From Notamacropus eugenii (taxonomy: Eukaryota; Chordata; Mammalia; Diprotodontia; Macropodidae), in assembly GCF_028372415.1 (NCBI RefSeq), contig NC_092875.1:407355239-407419238 (forward strand): a stretch of DNA of 64,000 nt. The letters are read 5' to 3'. Under the pieces are notes generated by a model. The model was not told the origin of the DNA. It ran no database searches and saw only the letters and a list, made by a program, of their open reading frames with translations. Shown one piece after another: positions 53,936 through 64,000 of the stretch; positions within the stretch are counted from its first letter, which is position 1, and every line of letters starts with the position of its first letter. The position numbers and the translations under genes were made by a program.

Positions 53936-56165
53936 AGGATCAAGTCTCAGGGAAGTCTTGCCGAGGCCAACTGCAAGGATCTGCTGGCCAATAGGTCAGG
54001 AGAGAAGGGCAATCCTGCAGGCACAGGTATGGGGACAGGGAGTATTGGAGTGCGGAGAGAAGAGAGCAGTCACAGTTTTCCCCAATTCCTAGTGATGAGA
54101 GAATTGAGAGAATTGCACTTACCTTCCAGACAGGGCTTTGGAAGGTGTAGCCAGGTCCATGACCTCCAACCACTGGACCCAGAGTCTGGGAGTGTCAGGA
54201 CAAGTGTGAGACAGCCTTGTAACTGTCTGCTCTAATGGGACCTGAGAGATGCGCAGAAGGCACCTCCAAGCCTTCCCAAATGCTTGGAGAATGACCCCAA
54301 TTGCAGGGACAGCAATGGTTAGGGATAGAGGGGAGGCTTCTATACCTTCTAGTATTGGCTTGAGAGTTGTTGTATGTCCTTGTCTCTTTTACTTTTGGAA
54401 CTTATCAGACTAGAAAATGCACATCCTTCAGGGGAGGGGAAGAAAGGAGCAGGGAGAGAGAGGAGGCTTACATCTTAGCAGTTTTTCCTGGCTCAGAGGT
54501 CCACTGACCCAGCTCCCCCAATGTTCCCTGTAGGGAGGGGACCAACAAAGGGCACAGAGATACTGAGACTGGGATGCAGGGACCCCTAAAGAAAATCAGG
54601 TGCAGAGGCCCACCTTTTCACCTCCCCTAATGTCCTATAGGGTAGGGGAAGGAACAACACAGGGTAGAAAGTTTGCTCAAGCAGAGCAACGTGCCTTTTC
54701 TTTCAGTTTTGGAGACCAAATTTCTTACTAAGTTTGTTTTGTTTAGAAATCCCCTTCCAAAATTACTTTTCTACATTATATTGAAGTTATGATGGAACAC
54801 TAATTGCTTTTCCTTAAGATCTCCTCTTCAAATTCCCCTCCCCTCCAAGCAGCCTCTTACCACTTTTCCTAACATCCCAAGAAGAGAGGAGAAAAAAAAA
54901 TGTGACCCACGCAGTGCAAGGGCATCCCCTTATATGAGGGTCCACAGTCTGACTGACTGTCCAGAACTCAGTGGAGCTACAGAAGCCTCTGGCAGTGTCT
55001 GCACACTCTAGGGGTCTCACTGCTAGGGAGACAAATAGGAGCAAATGAATCTCAGGAAGAGAGCAAGGAAAATGGCACTTACCTCTTATCACAGTGGCTA
55101 GGAGAAGATCATTGGAATCCAGTTAATATTTGTACTCCCGGGTTTAAGCACCATAGTGTTGAGGAGAGAGATGAGAGAGCTGGTTGAGATGTGAATGAAT
55201 TCCCTTAGACCTTCTCTGTAGCCATTGGGAGTTTTCTTGACACAAAAGCAGTGGACCTGATATTTAGCAAGGAGCTAAACAAAGGCAGTGGCACAGGAAA
55301 AGGACCAGACTTATATACACAGCCTGTAGGGTGTAGATATAATTTTTAGGGTTTCTAATGGGGGTTGGAGATTTAGGGACAGGATGAGGAAGATGAATGA
55401 CCCAAGATAATGGAGAAAAGGGAAACTTTATGACCCAGAACAAGAGGAGGTATGAAATTTTAAGGTCTATGATAAGGAGAAATTTTATGGTGTTTCAAGA
55501 TAACAGGGAGAGACTTTAGGGTGCCTTCAGGTTAGAACATAAACTTATCAAAGTTTATACTTTGTGTTTTCACAAAGTCCATCCTTAATATTATTTTTAA
55601 CTCTTAGGGAACTGTTTGTATCCATATCACTATTATTCTATTTAGGTTTGGTAAGTGTGAATGGAGTAGGGAATGGAAGCAGCAGGACTGTATAGAAATG
55701 TCTGGAAGGGTCCTGGTGGCCTGACCTAGGCAGACCCTAGGGTTTATTTGTGTGAGTTTTAGTTCCAGAAGGAGGTGGAGGCTGGAGAGCAAGTCCTGTC
55801 AGGGGCAGCCCCCTCCACTGTGGAAGCTTCTCCTCCCACCAGCCAGCTCTAACTCACTTGGACCCTGGACGTGGAGACCTCTGAACTCAGAATGTCACCT
55901 TCAAGCTGACACATTGTGTTGTTGCGTAGTCATTTTCTGTTGTTCCCAACTGTAACATAGGAATGGCATTCTCCTGTTCCCAAGACAATATTTGCTTCCT
56001 CTCGATTTTGAGTGAACCATTCGGCCATGGTGGGAATTTGAAAAGCTTCTAACCACTTTCATTGGGACTTATTGTTTGGGGCAGATTTGTTCTTACTTCC
56101 TGAAAGTCCTACGGGAAAAAATGTTTCCTGACTGAATTTGCTGGAGTCAGGTTCTATTAAGAGCT
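53936..56165. other. Unassigned region, partly LTR-like
   Basis: 53936-55080 has two diverged blocks with 'ctccc(c)(c/t)aatgt' and 'tagggaggggaccaacaaaggg' / 'agggtaggggaaggaacaac', suggesting an old internal repeat. 55090-55580 on the - strand has 'tgtatataagtctgg' and a splice-donor-like 'gaggtaagtgcc', an arrangement like an old LTR and leader, but its ends are not clear. No gene is supported. Confidence 0.35.
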
Positions 56166-56169
56166 GAAA

Positions 56170-56725
56170 TTTTCAGAAATGGAGGAAATGCCCATCAATT
56201 GGGGAATGGCAGACAGGTTGTGTTATAGGAATGTAGTGGAATACTATTCTGGCACAAGAAATTATGAGCAGATGGACTTCAGCAATACCTGGACTTTTAT
56301 GAACTGATGCTGAATGAAGTGAGCAGAAGCAGGAAAACCTTTTCCGTACTAACATCCACATTGTTCCTTGACTGACTTTGATAGACTTAGCTCTTCTCAG
56401 AAATACTAGGACGTAAAACAGCTCCATAAGAGTCAAGATGGGAAAGGCCATCGACATCCAGAGAAAGAAATATGGAATCTGAATATAGATGGAGCACACT
56501 ATTTCCTTTCTCTTTTGTTTGTTTCTCATGATTACTCCCCTTCATTCTAATTCTTATACCTTACACGGCTAGTGTGAAAATATGTTTGATAAGAATATAT
56601 ATGTAGAGCCTATATCAGATGGCAAGCCCTCTTGGGGAGGGGGAAAGGAGAGGGAAGTGGAGAAAATTTAAAACTTATGGACGTGAAAGGTGAAAAGTAT
56701 AAATAAATAAATAAATTGCAAAAAG
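56170..56725 (+). mobile_element. 5'-truncated L1, 3' end
   Basis: 'gcccatcaattggggaatgg', 'atgtagtggaatactattctgg', 'tgaactgatgctgaatgaagtgagcagaa' encode the end of ORF2 on the + strand. A 3' UTR and an a/t-rich 'aaataaataaataaa' tail end at about 56725. Confidence 0.88.
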
Positions 56726-58130
56726 TTAAAATTTCCTATTGGAATATTTTGACCTTGAAAATTGGCACACGCTACAAATCAGGGCATGATTTACTGTTTT
56801 GTTGATTAGGAAAGTGATGGAAAACTACGACAACTGCAGATTAAATGTATTTATGTGTTAAATGTACTCTCTTCCCCTCCTGCCTAAGAGCCAGTTGTTA
56901 AACATTTACCAGCACTGCCCTGGAAGATCAAGAGCATGACGATCTCCATGAGCTGCTGAAGGGAGATGGGAATCGAGTAGCTTGAAGAGCTTGGAAGAGG
57001 TTCTTTGAAGGAATATTAATATGGACATTGAAGTCCTTTATTGTGAAAGCAGTGGTTAGGGTGGAGCAGAGGATGCTGAGCCAGAGACCTTAGTCATTGA
57101 GGAAGGAAGAAGAGTGACCTGATGCAGGTGGCAGCAACCAGAAAAATACTGAATGGGTGATAAATCTGAATTGAATGAATCTCAAAGGAGGAGAGATGAC
57201 AATGGAGAGCAGGGAAGTGAGTGAAATGACAACCAGTCCTGGAGGGGGTGACCAGGTATATGATGTTAGGAGGAGAGAATCAGGTATCAGTGAGTGCCAG
57301 AAAATGGAAGGAGTGGGGCAGGGAAAGATTTTAGATGAAAGCAAGATTGTTAACTCTAGAACAGGCATTCCAGAGAGCACAGTGGAAGGGGTGGGTAGAT
57401 TGGAGTGGGTCATGGAGGGAGGATAGGATTGAGGGTGATGGGAATAAGGGGATGGGCAATGGGGGATGGGGAATAGGGTTTGTATAATGACACCCAGAGG
57501 TTCAAATTGGCTTCTATTTGAGGAGTACAAAGAAGCAAGCAGCCCCACCTGGACTGGTACCAGATGGCTATTAAATCTTTTAAAAGAAGAGAAAAGTCAC
57601 AGCAGGGCCTGTGTGGTACAGAGGAAAGGGTATTGAGGAGGATTAATACTGGATCATTTCACTTAATATCCAGTATTTCTAAGTGATCCAACCCTTCTCC
57701 CATTTTGACAGACCCCACACCTGAAGATCGAACAGTTTCTGAAAAGTGCAATTAAGATGAGTATTCCTAGCCCCCAAGGCATCAGCTTACCAGCCAGTCA
57801 GACTCTGCCTAGGGAGGAGTCTTAGGATCTGCCTATTCCCTACCTCCTAATGATGAAATACTAGGGAAGACCTGAGAACACTTAGCCCACCTCCACATGA
57901 AAATGTCAACCCATCAGGATGGCCTTACGTTTTCCAGGAGAGGTCCAAGTGATGTACTGTCAGGATGACCAGAAGAAAGCTGTGCATAGGGTTTCAAAGT
58001 GGTGTTGTACCTTGCTCTGGGTCTTTTGGACAAATGGAGGCATGACATAAGACCCTTGTCTTGCCAGGCTGCACGCCCTTGCTAAGAAAATATTTCTTGC
58101 TTGGAGAATTGCCTCATTCTGCCTTTAGTT
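56726..58130. other. Unassigned, with an old repeat at 57060-57560
   Basis: 57170-57480 has G/A-rich text ('gggtcatggagggaggatagg', 'gggatggggaatagggttt') of an unnamed old repeat like that at 9310-11640. No gene is supported. Confidence 0.4.
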
Positions 58131-58134
58131 GAAT

Positions 58135-59165
58135 TATTCTCATGACAGGATGGCACTGGGGTCAGATGATGTGGGTTCACATCCTGCCTCTGATGCTTAG
58201 CATTTGTGTGGCCTGGCATAAGTCACTTAGCCTCTCCTGGCCTCAGTTTAGTGATCTGTGAAATGAGGCAGTTGGAAGAGATAACCACTGAGGTATCTTT
58301 GAACTCTGCCTCTTAGACAGTATACATTTATTAAGTGATTACTATTTTCCTAAGTTCTGAGGATACCAAAAGAGACAAAAGAGAGTCCCTCACAATTTAG
58401 TGGGGTCACAACCTGTAAGTGCCTCTGCACAGACAAGCACAGTCGAGTGAAATAGGAAATAAGTAAAAGATGGAAGGCACCAGAATTAAGAAAGGTGGGA
58501 AGGATATGCTGCAGAAGATGGAATTTTAATTGGGATGTATGAAAAGCCAGGAAAGATAGTGGGTGGGGATGAAGAGAGAGAGTTTTACAGGCATGGGGGA
58601 CAGCCAGAGAAAATGCTCACATCGAAGAGATGGGGCATCTTATTCCTGGAGCAGCCAGAAATCCAATGTCATGGAATTCAAGAGTGTGTGATAGGGAGTA
58701 AGGTGTAAGAAGGTTGGAAAGGTGTGTGTGTTGGGGGTTCTTGGTCACAGCTTGAGTGTGATGATCCTATGATACCAAGTGTTCAAAGACGAAGAGCCAT
58801 AAAGAAGCTGAACAGCTGCAATGAATTATTTAAAGACAAGAAAACTGTGAATCATTATGGGGTCTTGTAATTATGGATATGTGTAAGTTTGATCATATGG
58901 ATGGGGAACTTGATGGGGCAATGGATAGAGTGTAGGGCCTGGAGTCAGGAAGATTCATTTTCCTGAATTTCAATCTGCCCTTAGGCATGTAATAATTGTG
59001 TTATCCTGTGCAAGTCACTTAGCCCTATTTGCCTCAGTTTCCTCATCTGTCAAATGAGCTACAGAAGAAAATGGCAAACCACTTCATTATCTTTGTTAAG
59101 AAAACCTTAAATGAGGTCAAAAGGAGTTGGATACAAGTGAAAAAATGGCTGGAATGTGTTTGTGT
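58135..59165 (+). repeat. MIR, 'tttattaag' repeat and SINE in series
   Basis: 58135-58320 has 'ggcctggcataagtcacttagcctc' (MIR type). 58320-58440 has 'acatttattaagtgattacta'. 58905-59165 is a near full-length tRNA-type SINE ('gggcctggagtcaggaagattca', 'gtcaaatgagctacagaagaaaatggcaaacc'). Confidence 0.8.
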
Positions 59166-59689
59166 TTTGTATGTATTTTATGTGTATATGTACACCCAGA
59201 TATATACAGTAAAATTTTAAATGTAAAACATTTAGGATCTCCTACTCCAGTGAGCTCAAATAAACATAGAAGTCCATATTGCTTACCTCTTGTAATTAGT
59301 ACTGGACAAATTGTGTTAAGAAGAGGGAGGAAGAAGAAAATTTCTCTTGTTTCTGATTATTTACTTGTCATCATTGATATAAATAGCTTTTTGGGTGTTG
59401 AATTTCTAATATGCACCCATCATACTCCCCTGCCTCCCCTTTGTTCATCTAGTAGGGATTTTGACTGATTACTGGGCATCCTTCTCCCTTAAGTTCAGCT
59501 AGAACAGAGAGGTTTTTACAAATTTTTATCAGGTGATTGCTACATCCTTCCAGGTTAGAATTTTCTATTCCCAAATGCTGTGTATGCAGACCCTGGGAGA
59601 ATGAAAAATTTGTGAGAAAATAAAACAATTGAAATCAACGTTATAGAACACTTTTCTATTATCTTTCTGTCTTTATATGATCAATACTT

Positions 59690-60175
59690 CTTAAACTTTA
59701 AAATGTTTCATCTTTTTCTCTTACTTCTTTTATTTCCAAATACATCATTTTCCCAGTGTTTTTCCAGAGAGCCATCCCTTGTAAGAGAGAATAGCAGTGA
59801 AAAAGAACAGAACAGTCCCCCACAACCAAGTGGGACCTAAACTGAGCCTGCCTATGTGTGAGGCCCCCTGCAGAGAAAGGAGGGAAGAGCCCTTTCCCTT
59901 CTTCTTTGAGGCTGATCTTGATCATCATCATTTCATTATAATTTTTGCTTTCCCCGTTTTCCTTGGTGTAGTCCTTGTGTATATTGTTTTCCTGGTTCTG
60001 CTCACTTCACTCCCTACCAGATTGGTAGGTTTCCCATATTTCTCTGAATTCTTCATCTTCATTGTTTTTCATGGGGCTATAATAATATTCCCTCACATTC
60101 ATGTAACACAGTTTACTTAACCATTCTCCAATTTGATGAGTATCTACCTTGTTTGTATATCTTTGGTACTGGAAA
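59690..60175 (-). mobile_element. L1 3' end fragment
   Basis: 'gttttcctggttctgctcacttcactc', 'ttcatggggctataataatattccctcacattcatgtaacacag' and 'aaccattctccaatttgatgagtatc' are the end of L1 ORF2 on the - strand, diverged. 60176-60717 follows with C/T-rich DNA that I cannot assign. Confidence 0.75.
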
Positions 60176-60781
60176 AAAAAGTCGCTAAGAAGGTAGTATT
60201 CCTTCTAGCTCCACCACACCTCTGGTATATGCCCCCCTTTTTGCACCCACATGAGATGTGCCCTATCACAGGCCCCCCCCTCCACACCTGTGCTATGTCA
60301 GCAGCCCAGTGTCTCCCCACTCAGTTCCACGCTCTACTTGTCTGAGGCAATGAGAGACACCCTTACAGATTCTACTTAGTTCTTTTGTTTCTTTCACATT
60401 TTACCTTCCCTTTCATGATTAGGAAGTTTCTTTTGCTTTTGTGACTTCTCTCCCAGTTGTTATAATTCAGATTAGTCACCCCTACTTGTTTCCTGGTTGA
60501 GTTTTATGTATTTCCTTATGAATCTGATGTGTGTATGTGTTTTCCCCCTTTGCCCAGTTCTGATAAGAGTAAGTTTTCCATGTCTACTCCTCCCAAACCC
60601 ATCCTTCATGTTTGTATATTTTTCTCGTAAACCCCAAGCTACATCCCACTATTTCCTTTCTACACTAACATCTTCCACCTTTCGCTCTCTCTTCTTTTTT
60701 CCTCATTTCAGATACTCCAAGTCAAATCCTATTTTTACCCCCTCATATTTACTACATGAATTTGTGTCTGTTCTTGTACAG

Positions 60782-61014
60782 GCCACAGAGGCAGAATATT
60801 GCAACTGGCCTTGAGTCCAGATCAAAAGAAGATTTTTTCAGTTGCCGCTGATGGAAGAGGCTTTGTCTGGAAATGCTGTTCACCTCACCAAAGGAGACAG
60901 AGGTTGAAGGAGCCTGTGCCTCGGCGGCTCTGTTGCAGGTGCCTGGGGGCAGATGCTCCTCAGTACTTTTGGATTCAGAGGAGCAGCAGCAGCCCAGCCT
61001 GGGAGCAGACTTGA
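60782..61014 (+). pseudogene. Orphan copy of the last CDC20B exon
   Basis: The acceptor 'ctgttcttgtacag' is kept and the frame is open. It reads [32 protein letters not shown], then the TAA of the parent is TCA and the frame runs 45 codons further (starting [20 protein letters not shown]) to TGA at 61012-61014. About 12 differences in 108 bp separate it from 17019-17119. No other CDC20B exon lies near. It could be a dead duplicate or an alternative last exon reached by skipping 17019. Confidence 0.85.
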
Positions 61015-62764
61015 TGTCGTAGATGAGTTGTCTTTCCTGAGGACCCAGTTTTCTCTCACTCTTCCAGAAAGAAAAGACTTGTGAAGGGAAAACGACCCTC
61101 CACTTCATCAGATACCCAAACATGTCCCCAGGTTGGCTCTCTCTTCTTTTTGGAACCCCTTAAACTGTACCCCAGTCCCTACAAATGATGTAGCCACTTC
61201 AGTCAGCCTTCTGCACCTGAGTCCTCTGTCATGTGACCTGCAAGTAGCTCTGGTTCTGAAGGGCCTGTCCTGAACTGCATGGCAACCTCACCACTAAGCA
61301 GTAGGGCCTGAGAACCAGGTGTGCCCTATTGTTGGCAGGCTTTTAGGAGACCTCTGTGTGCTAGGAGCACATTTTCAGAAAGTCAGATGATTAACTTTGG
61401 ATGCTCCCCTATACAGAGCCCACCAGTGCTTTTTTCCCTAATGAGCAGATCTCTTTGAGATCTCCCTTTCTTTGTGTCTTCTTCTTCCCCTTGTCCCTTG
61501 AACCTCCATGATCCCTAAACTTCAGTCTTCAGCCCTGGTTTCCGCCTGTACACTTCATCAGTTATAATAACCATGGCTTACATCTTGCCGTTTCTCCTGC
61601 TGTACCCCCATTTCTCCCCACCTGGACCAGCAATGATGTCTCTGGGCCCTTGCCAGCTAATCCATTTGGATTTAGAATTTGTGAGCTGGGATTGAGCTAT
61701 CTTTCTTAGGGTGTGGGATAGCCCACATTTTCACCTGGTCTCAGACCAGATTATTCTTGAGAGCACATTCAGCTGTCCACCCAGGTTTTCACTTTCTACA
61801 TCCTTCTCTGGACACAAGCATCAAGTGAGTCCTACAATTCCTTCTGGGTAGGCCTGTCAATCAACTGCCCACTGACTCCACCCAGCACTTCTGTGATTCC
61901 CTGGATTTCCTTCTTGGGATCCCAGTGGCCTTGTATGGCTCTTGCATGGTGAATGCCTCAAGGGTAGGGACTGTTTATATATGTGTTCTCAACAATTGGC
62001 CTAGCTGTGGGCACAGAGAGTTCAATAAAATGTTTTTCTTATTCATTCTTTCTTCTATTCATATTGTGAAAAATGTTTGCTTATTTAATTCCTGTTGAGT
62101 TTGGCTACCAAATATTTTTCCTTTTTTTTTCTTAGCCACAAAAACTCATTAATAATATCTGCTAAGATGTAAAACATTGAGATCAGTTTGGATGGCTTTG
62201 GAATGAAGTCCAATGTTCATTCAACATTCATAGTGAGTTATGCAATGTAACAGTGTTGTGAGGCTGGCAGTACAAGCATTATTCCCATTTTACGGGTCCT
62301 TAAAGAAGGTGAGTCCATCGCTTCCATAATTAGTAAGTGCTTGCCTGGGTTTCAGACTCCTTTGTCCCTCCAGTTCTCCCTACCACTGTACCATATTTGG
62401 GCAGAATGAGCTCCCTGAGCTTTTGAGCAGAGAGTGGTGAGATGTGCAGGGATTCCCGTTCTCATGTCTTCAGGGATACCCTTTGTTTGTTTCTAGGCCT
62501 TTCTTCTCACCCAAGCTCCAGCCAGCTTTTCTTTCTATGTACTGAACCTTTTCTTGTTCAGTCCTTGGCGCCCCACAGTGGGCTCCAATGGAGCAGGTCT
62601 AAAGTGGGTATCATGATCTTTCCCAACTTGAAGTCATCTCCCGATTCCAGCCTTCCCATTTCTGTCCATGGGGTCTTCATTTGGCTAGTTGCCAAAAGTG
62701 GAAATATATTGGCATCATTTTTCATTCCTTTCTTTGTCTCTTCCTACAGTTAATCTGTCTCCTT

Positions 62765-62995
62765 ATTGTTGTTCAGTCATGTCGGACTCTTTGTGACCCC
62801 ACTTGGGGTTTTCTTGGCAAAGACACTGGAGTGGTTTGCCATTTTCTTCTCTAGCTCATTTTGTAGATGAAGAAACTGAGGCAAAGAGGGTAAAGTGGCT
62901 TGCCCAGGGTCACATAACTAGTTAGTGTCTGAAGCTGGATTCAAACTCAAGTCTTCCTGACTTGAAGGCTAGCTTTCTATCCACTGGACCACCTA
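62765..62995 (-). repeat. tRNA-type SINE shared by both duplicates
   Basis: 'ttgttgttcagtcatgtcggactctttgtgaccccacttggggttttcttggcaaagacactgg' and 'ggtcacataactag' identify it. It is the counterpart of 18985-19204. Confidence 0.92.
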
Positions 62996-62999
62996 CTAC

Positions 63000-63500
63000 C
63001 ACTTTCATAATCAGGAATTCTGAAGTTCTTTATCTGATCACACCTGCCTCTTATTTCATCTTTACCTTTACCTTATTCCTCCAGACCTTACCCTTTGTAC
63101 TCACAGTGGATGAATGGCCAATTCGTCCACCTTACAGCACTTACCCATGCTATTGCCCCTGTTCCGACTCTGTTTCTTGTTTCTAGTCTCAAGCCCTTAG
63201 GGACCCAGTTCATTTCTACATGGTGTTTCCCTCTCATGTCTCTTCTTCCCTAACCCCCCCACTCTTCATTCTCCTTCCCATCCACTCCCTATTGTCTTTA
63301 TGACATACTAGAAACACCTTGTGTTTATACTTGTGGTGACTGCTGAGTCCTCAGTAGCTCTCCTTTCCCTGTCATCCCATCCATCCAATTAATTGCCCAA
63401 TATTGTCATTTTCCTTTTCCTCCATTTACACTACCCTTCTACTTAGCTCCTGTCCTCTAGGAAAGTGGTCTATAAAGTTTTTTGATCACACACCATATCA
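63000..63500 (+). repeat. L2 fragments, shortened by deletion
   Basis: 63000-63315 matches 19205-19555 and 63345-63500 matches 20545-20690. The L2 3' tail and 500 bp after it are missing between them. Confidence 0.75.
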
Positions 63501-64000
63501 GCAAAAAAAAACCCAAACCAACCAGAAACAAACCAACAGTCACTAAGACAGAGCCCAATATAATGTCAGGTATTAGAATGTGAAACTGCCCTAAGAGTTT
63601 TGGGACACCCTATAATCGCATGGGCAAAAATAGAAACAAAAAATAGAAGATAAAGATGAAATAATATTAATATTAATAAAATGTGAAAGTGTTACTGATA
63701 GTACTAAACTCCTTTGTGCCCCAATAAGTTAATTCTTGATGAATTATTAATCATGATATTTTAATGGGATGTGATTGAATGTGCTTGCCTGTTTTTGAAA
63801 ATCTTGACTTAACACATTGTTAAAGAAATGATTTGAAGGTCTGTTTCTAAGTTCAGTTTATTTCCCTTCTTGGTTCTGAGGATTGTCATAGCTGAAAAAG
63901 ATTGTCTTCCAAATATTAAATGGATACTAGTGAAAGAAGTACAGTAGCAGATATATGTTCTCCCTCTTGATGTTAATCTTTCAATTCTAGTTCATTGATT

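Larger units (their letters stand above)
60718..64000 (+). repeat. Segmental duplication, right copy (runs off window)
   Basis: Colinear with 16957-21240 in direct orientation. It starts at 'aaatcctatttttaccccct' (about 60720), includes the orphan CDC20B exon and the shared SINE (62765-62995), and still matches at base 64000. It lacks about 1 kb that the left copy has (19560-20545; junction near 63315-63345). Confidence 0.93.

Noticed and set aside
57090-57548. 152-codon Pro/Ser-rich frame on the - strand
   Set aside because: It falls in an old G/A-rich repeat; its composition comes from the repeat.
1-64000. Bacterial-type systems, CRISPR arrays, tRNA or rRNA genes
   Set aside because: No regularly spaced repeats and no intact tRNA cloverleaf were seen; tRNA-like motifs all belong to SINEs.

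Overview
The window looks like marsupial nuclear DNA. It is intron-rich and AT-leaning. It carries a young full-length L1 with long coding frames, abundant tRNA-type SINEs of the kind common in marsupials (gttcaaatcc-like B box, 'ggataga' and 'tgggcaagtcactta' motifs), L2/MIR relics, and two mammalian neighbour genes in their expected order. The species cannot be read from the sequence.

Two host genes are supported. On the + strand, 1613-17119 holds seven C-terminal coding exons of CDC20B, a CDC20-like WD40 protein; its 5' exons lie left of the window. On the - strand, 32368-23124 holds all five coding exons of a granzyme A gene (GZMA, 259 codons). They converge tail to tail across about 6 kb, the same arrangement as in other mammals. 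Splice sites were placed by eye and the phases agree throughout.

Layout. 1-762 is an old L1 5' end. 763-17119 is CDC20B with introns full of SINEs, old L1/L2 pieces and one solo LTR (5205-5573). 16957-21240 is the left copy of a segmental duplication. 21241-32460 is the granzyme gene and its promoter. 32461-35916 is repeat-rich spacer with a terminal-inverted-repeat element. 35935-42864 is a full-length L1 on the - strand with an 18-bp target-site duplication. 42883-45790 is unassigned. 45800-53935 is a composite of two older - strand L1s. 53936-60700 is old repeats and unassigned DNA. 60718-64000 is the right copy of the duplication, in direct orientation and running off the end.

Main points for a second look. 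(1) The direct duplication, about 43.8 kb apart, carries an orphan copy of the last CDC20B exon, with acceptor kept and stop lost, and predicts a second granzyme gene just beyond the window. (2) The granzyme has Asn at position 194 and Ser at 191 (chymotrypsin numbering), plus a shortened N-terminal loop, while His57, Asp102, Asp189 and Ser195 remain. (3) A ~500-bp tract just past the CDC20B stop is about 98% identical between copies while flanking DNA, including the coding exon, is nearer 85-90%. (4) One CDC20B exon has a displaced 5' splice site and a 3' splice site formed by a CCTT microsatellite. (5) The young L1 has a two-module 5' UTR, a 0.5-kb polypurine spacer between its ORFs, and an ORF1 coiled coil built from repeated heptad blocks.
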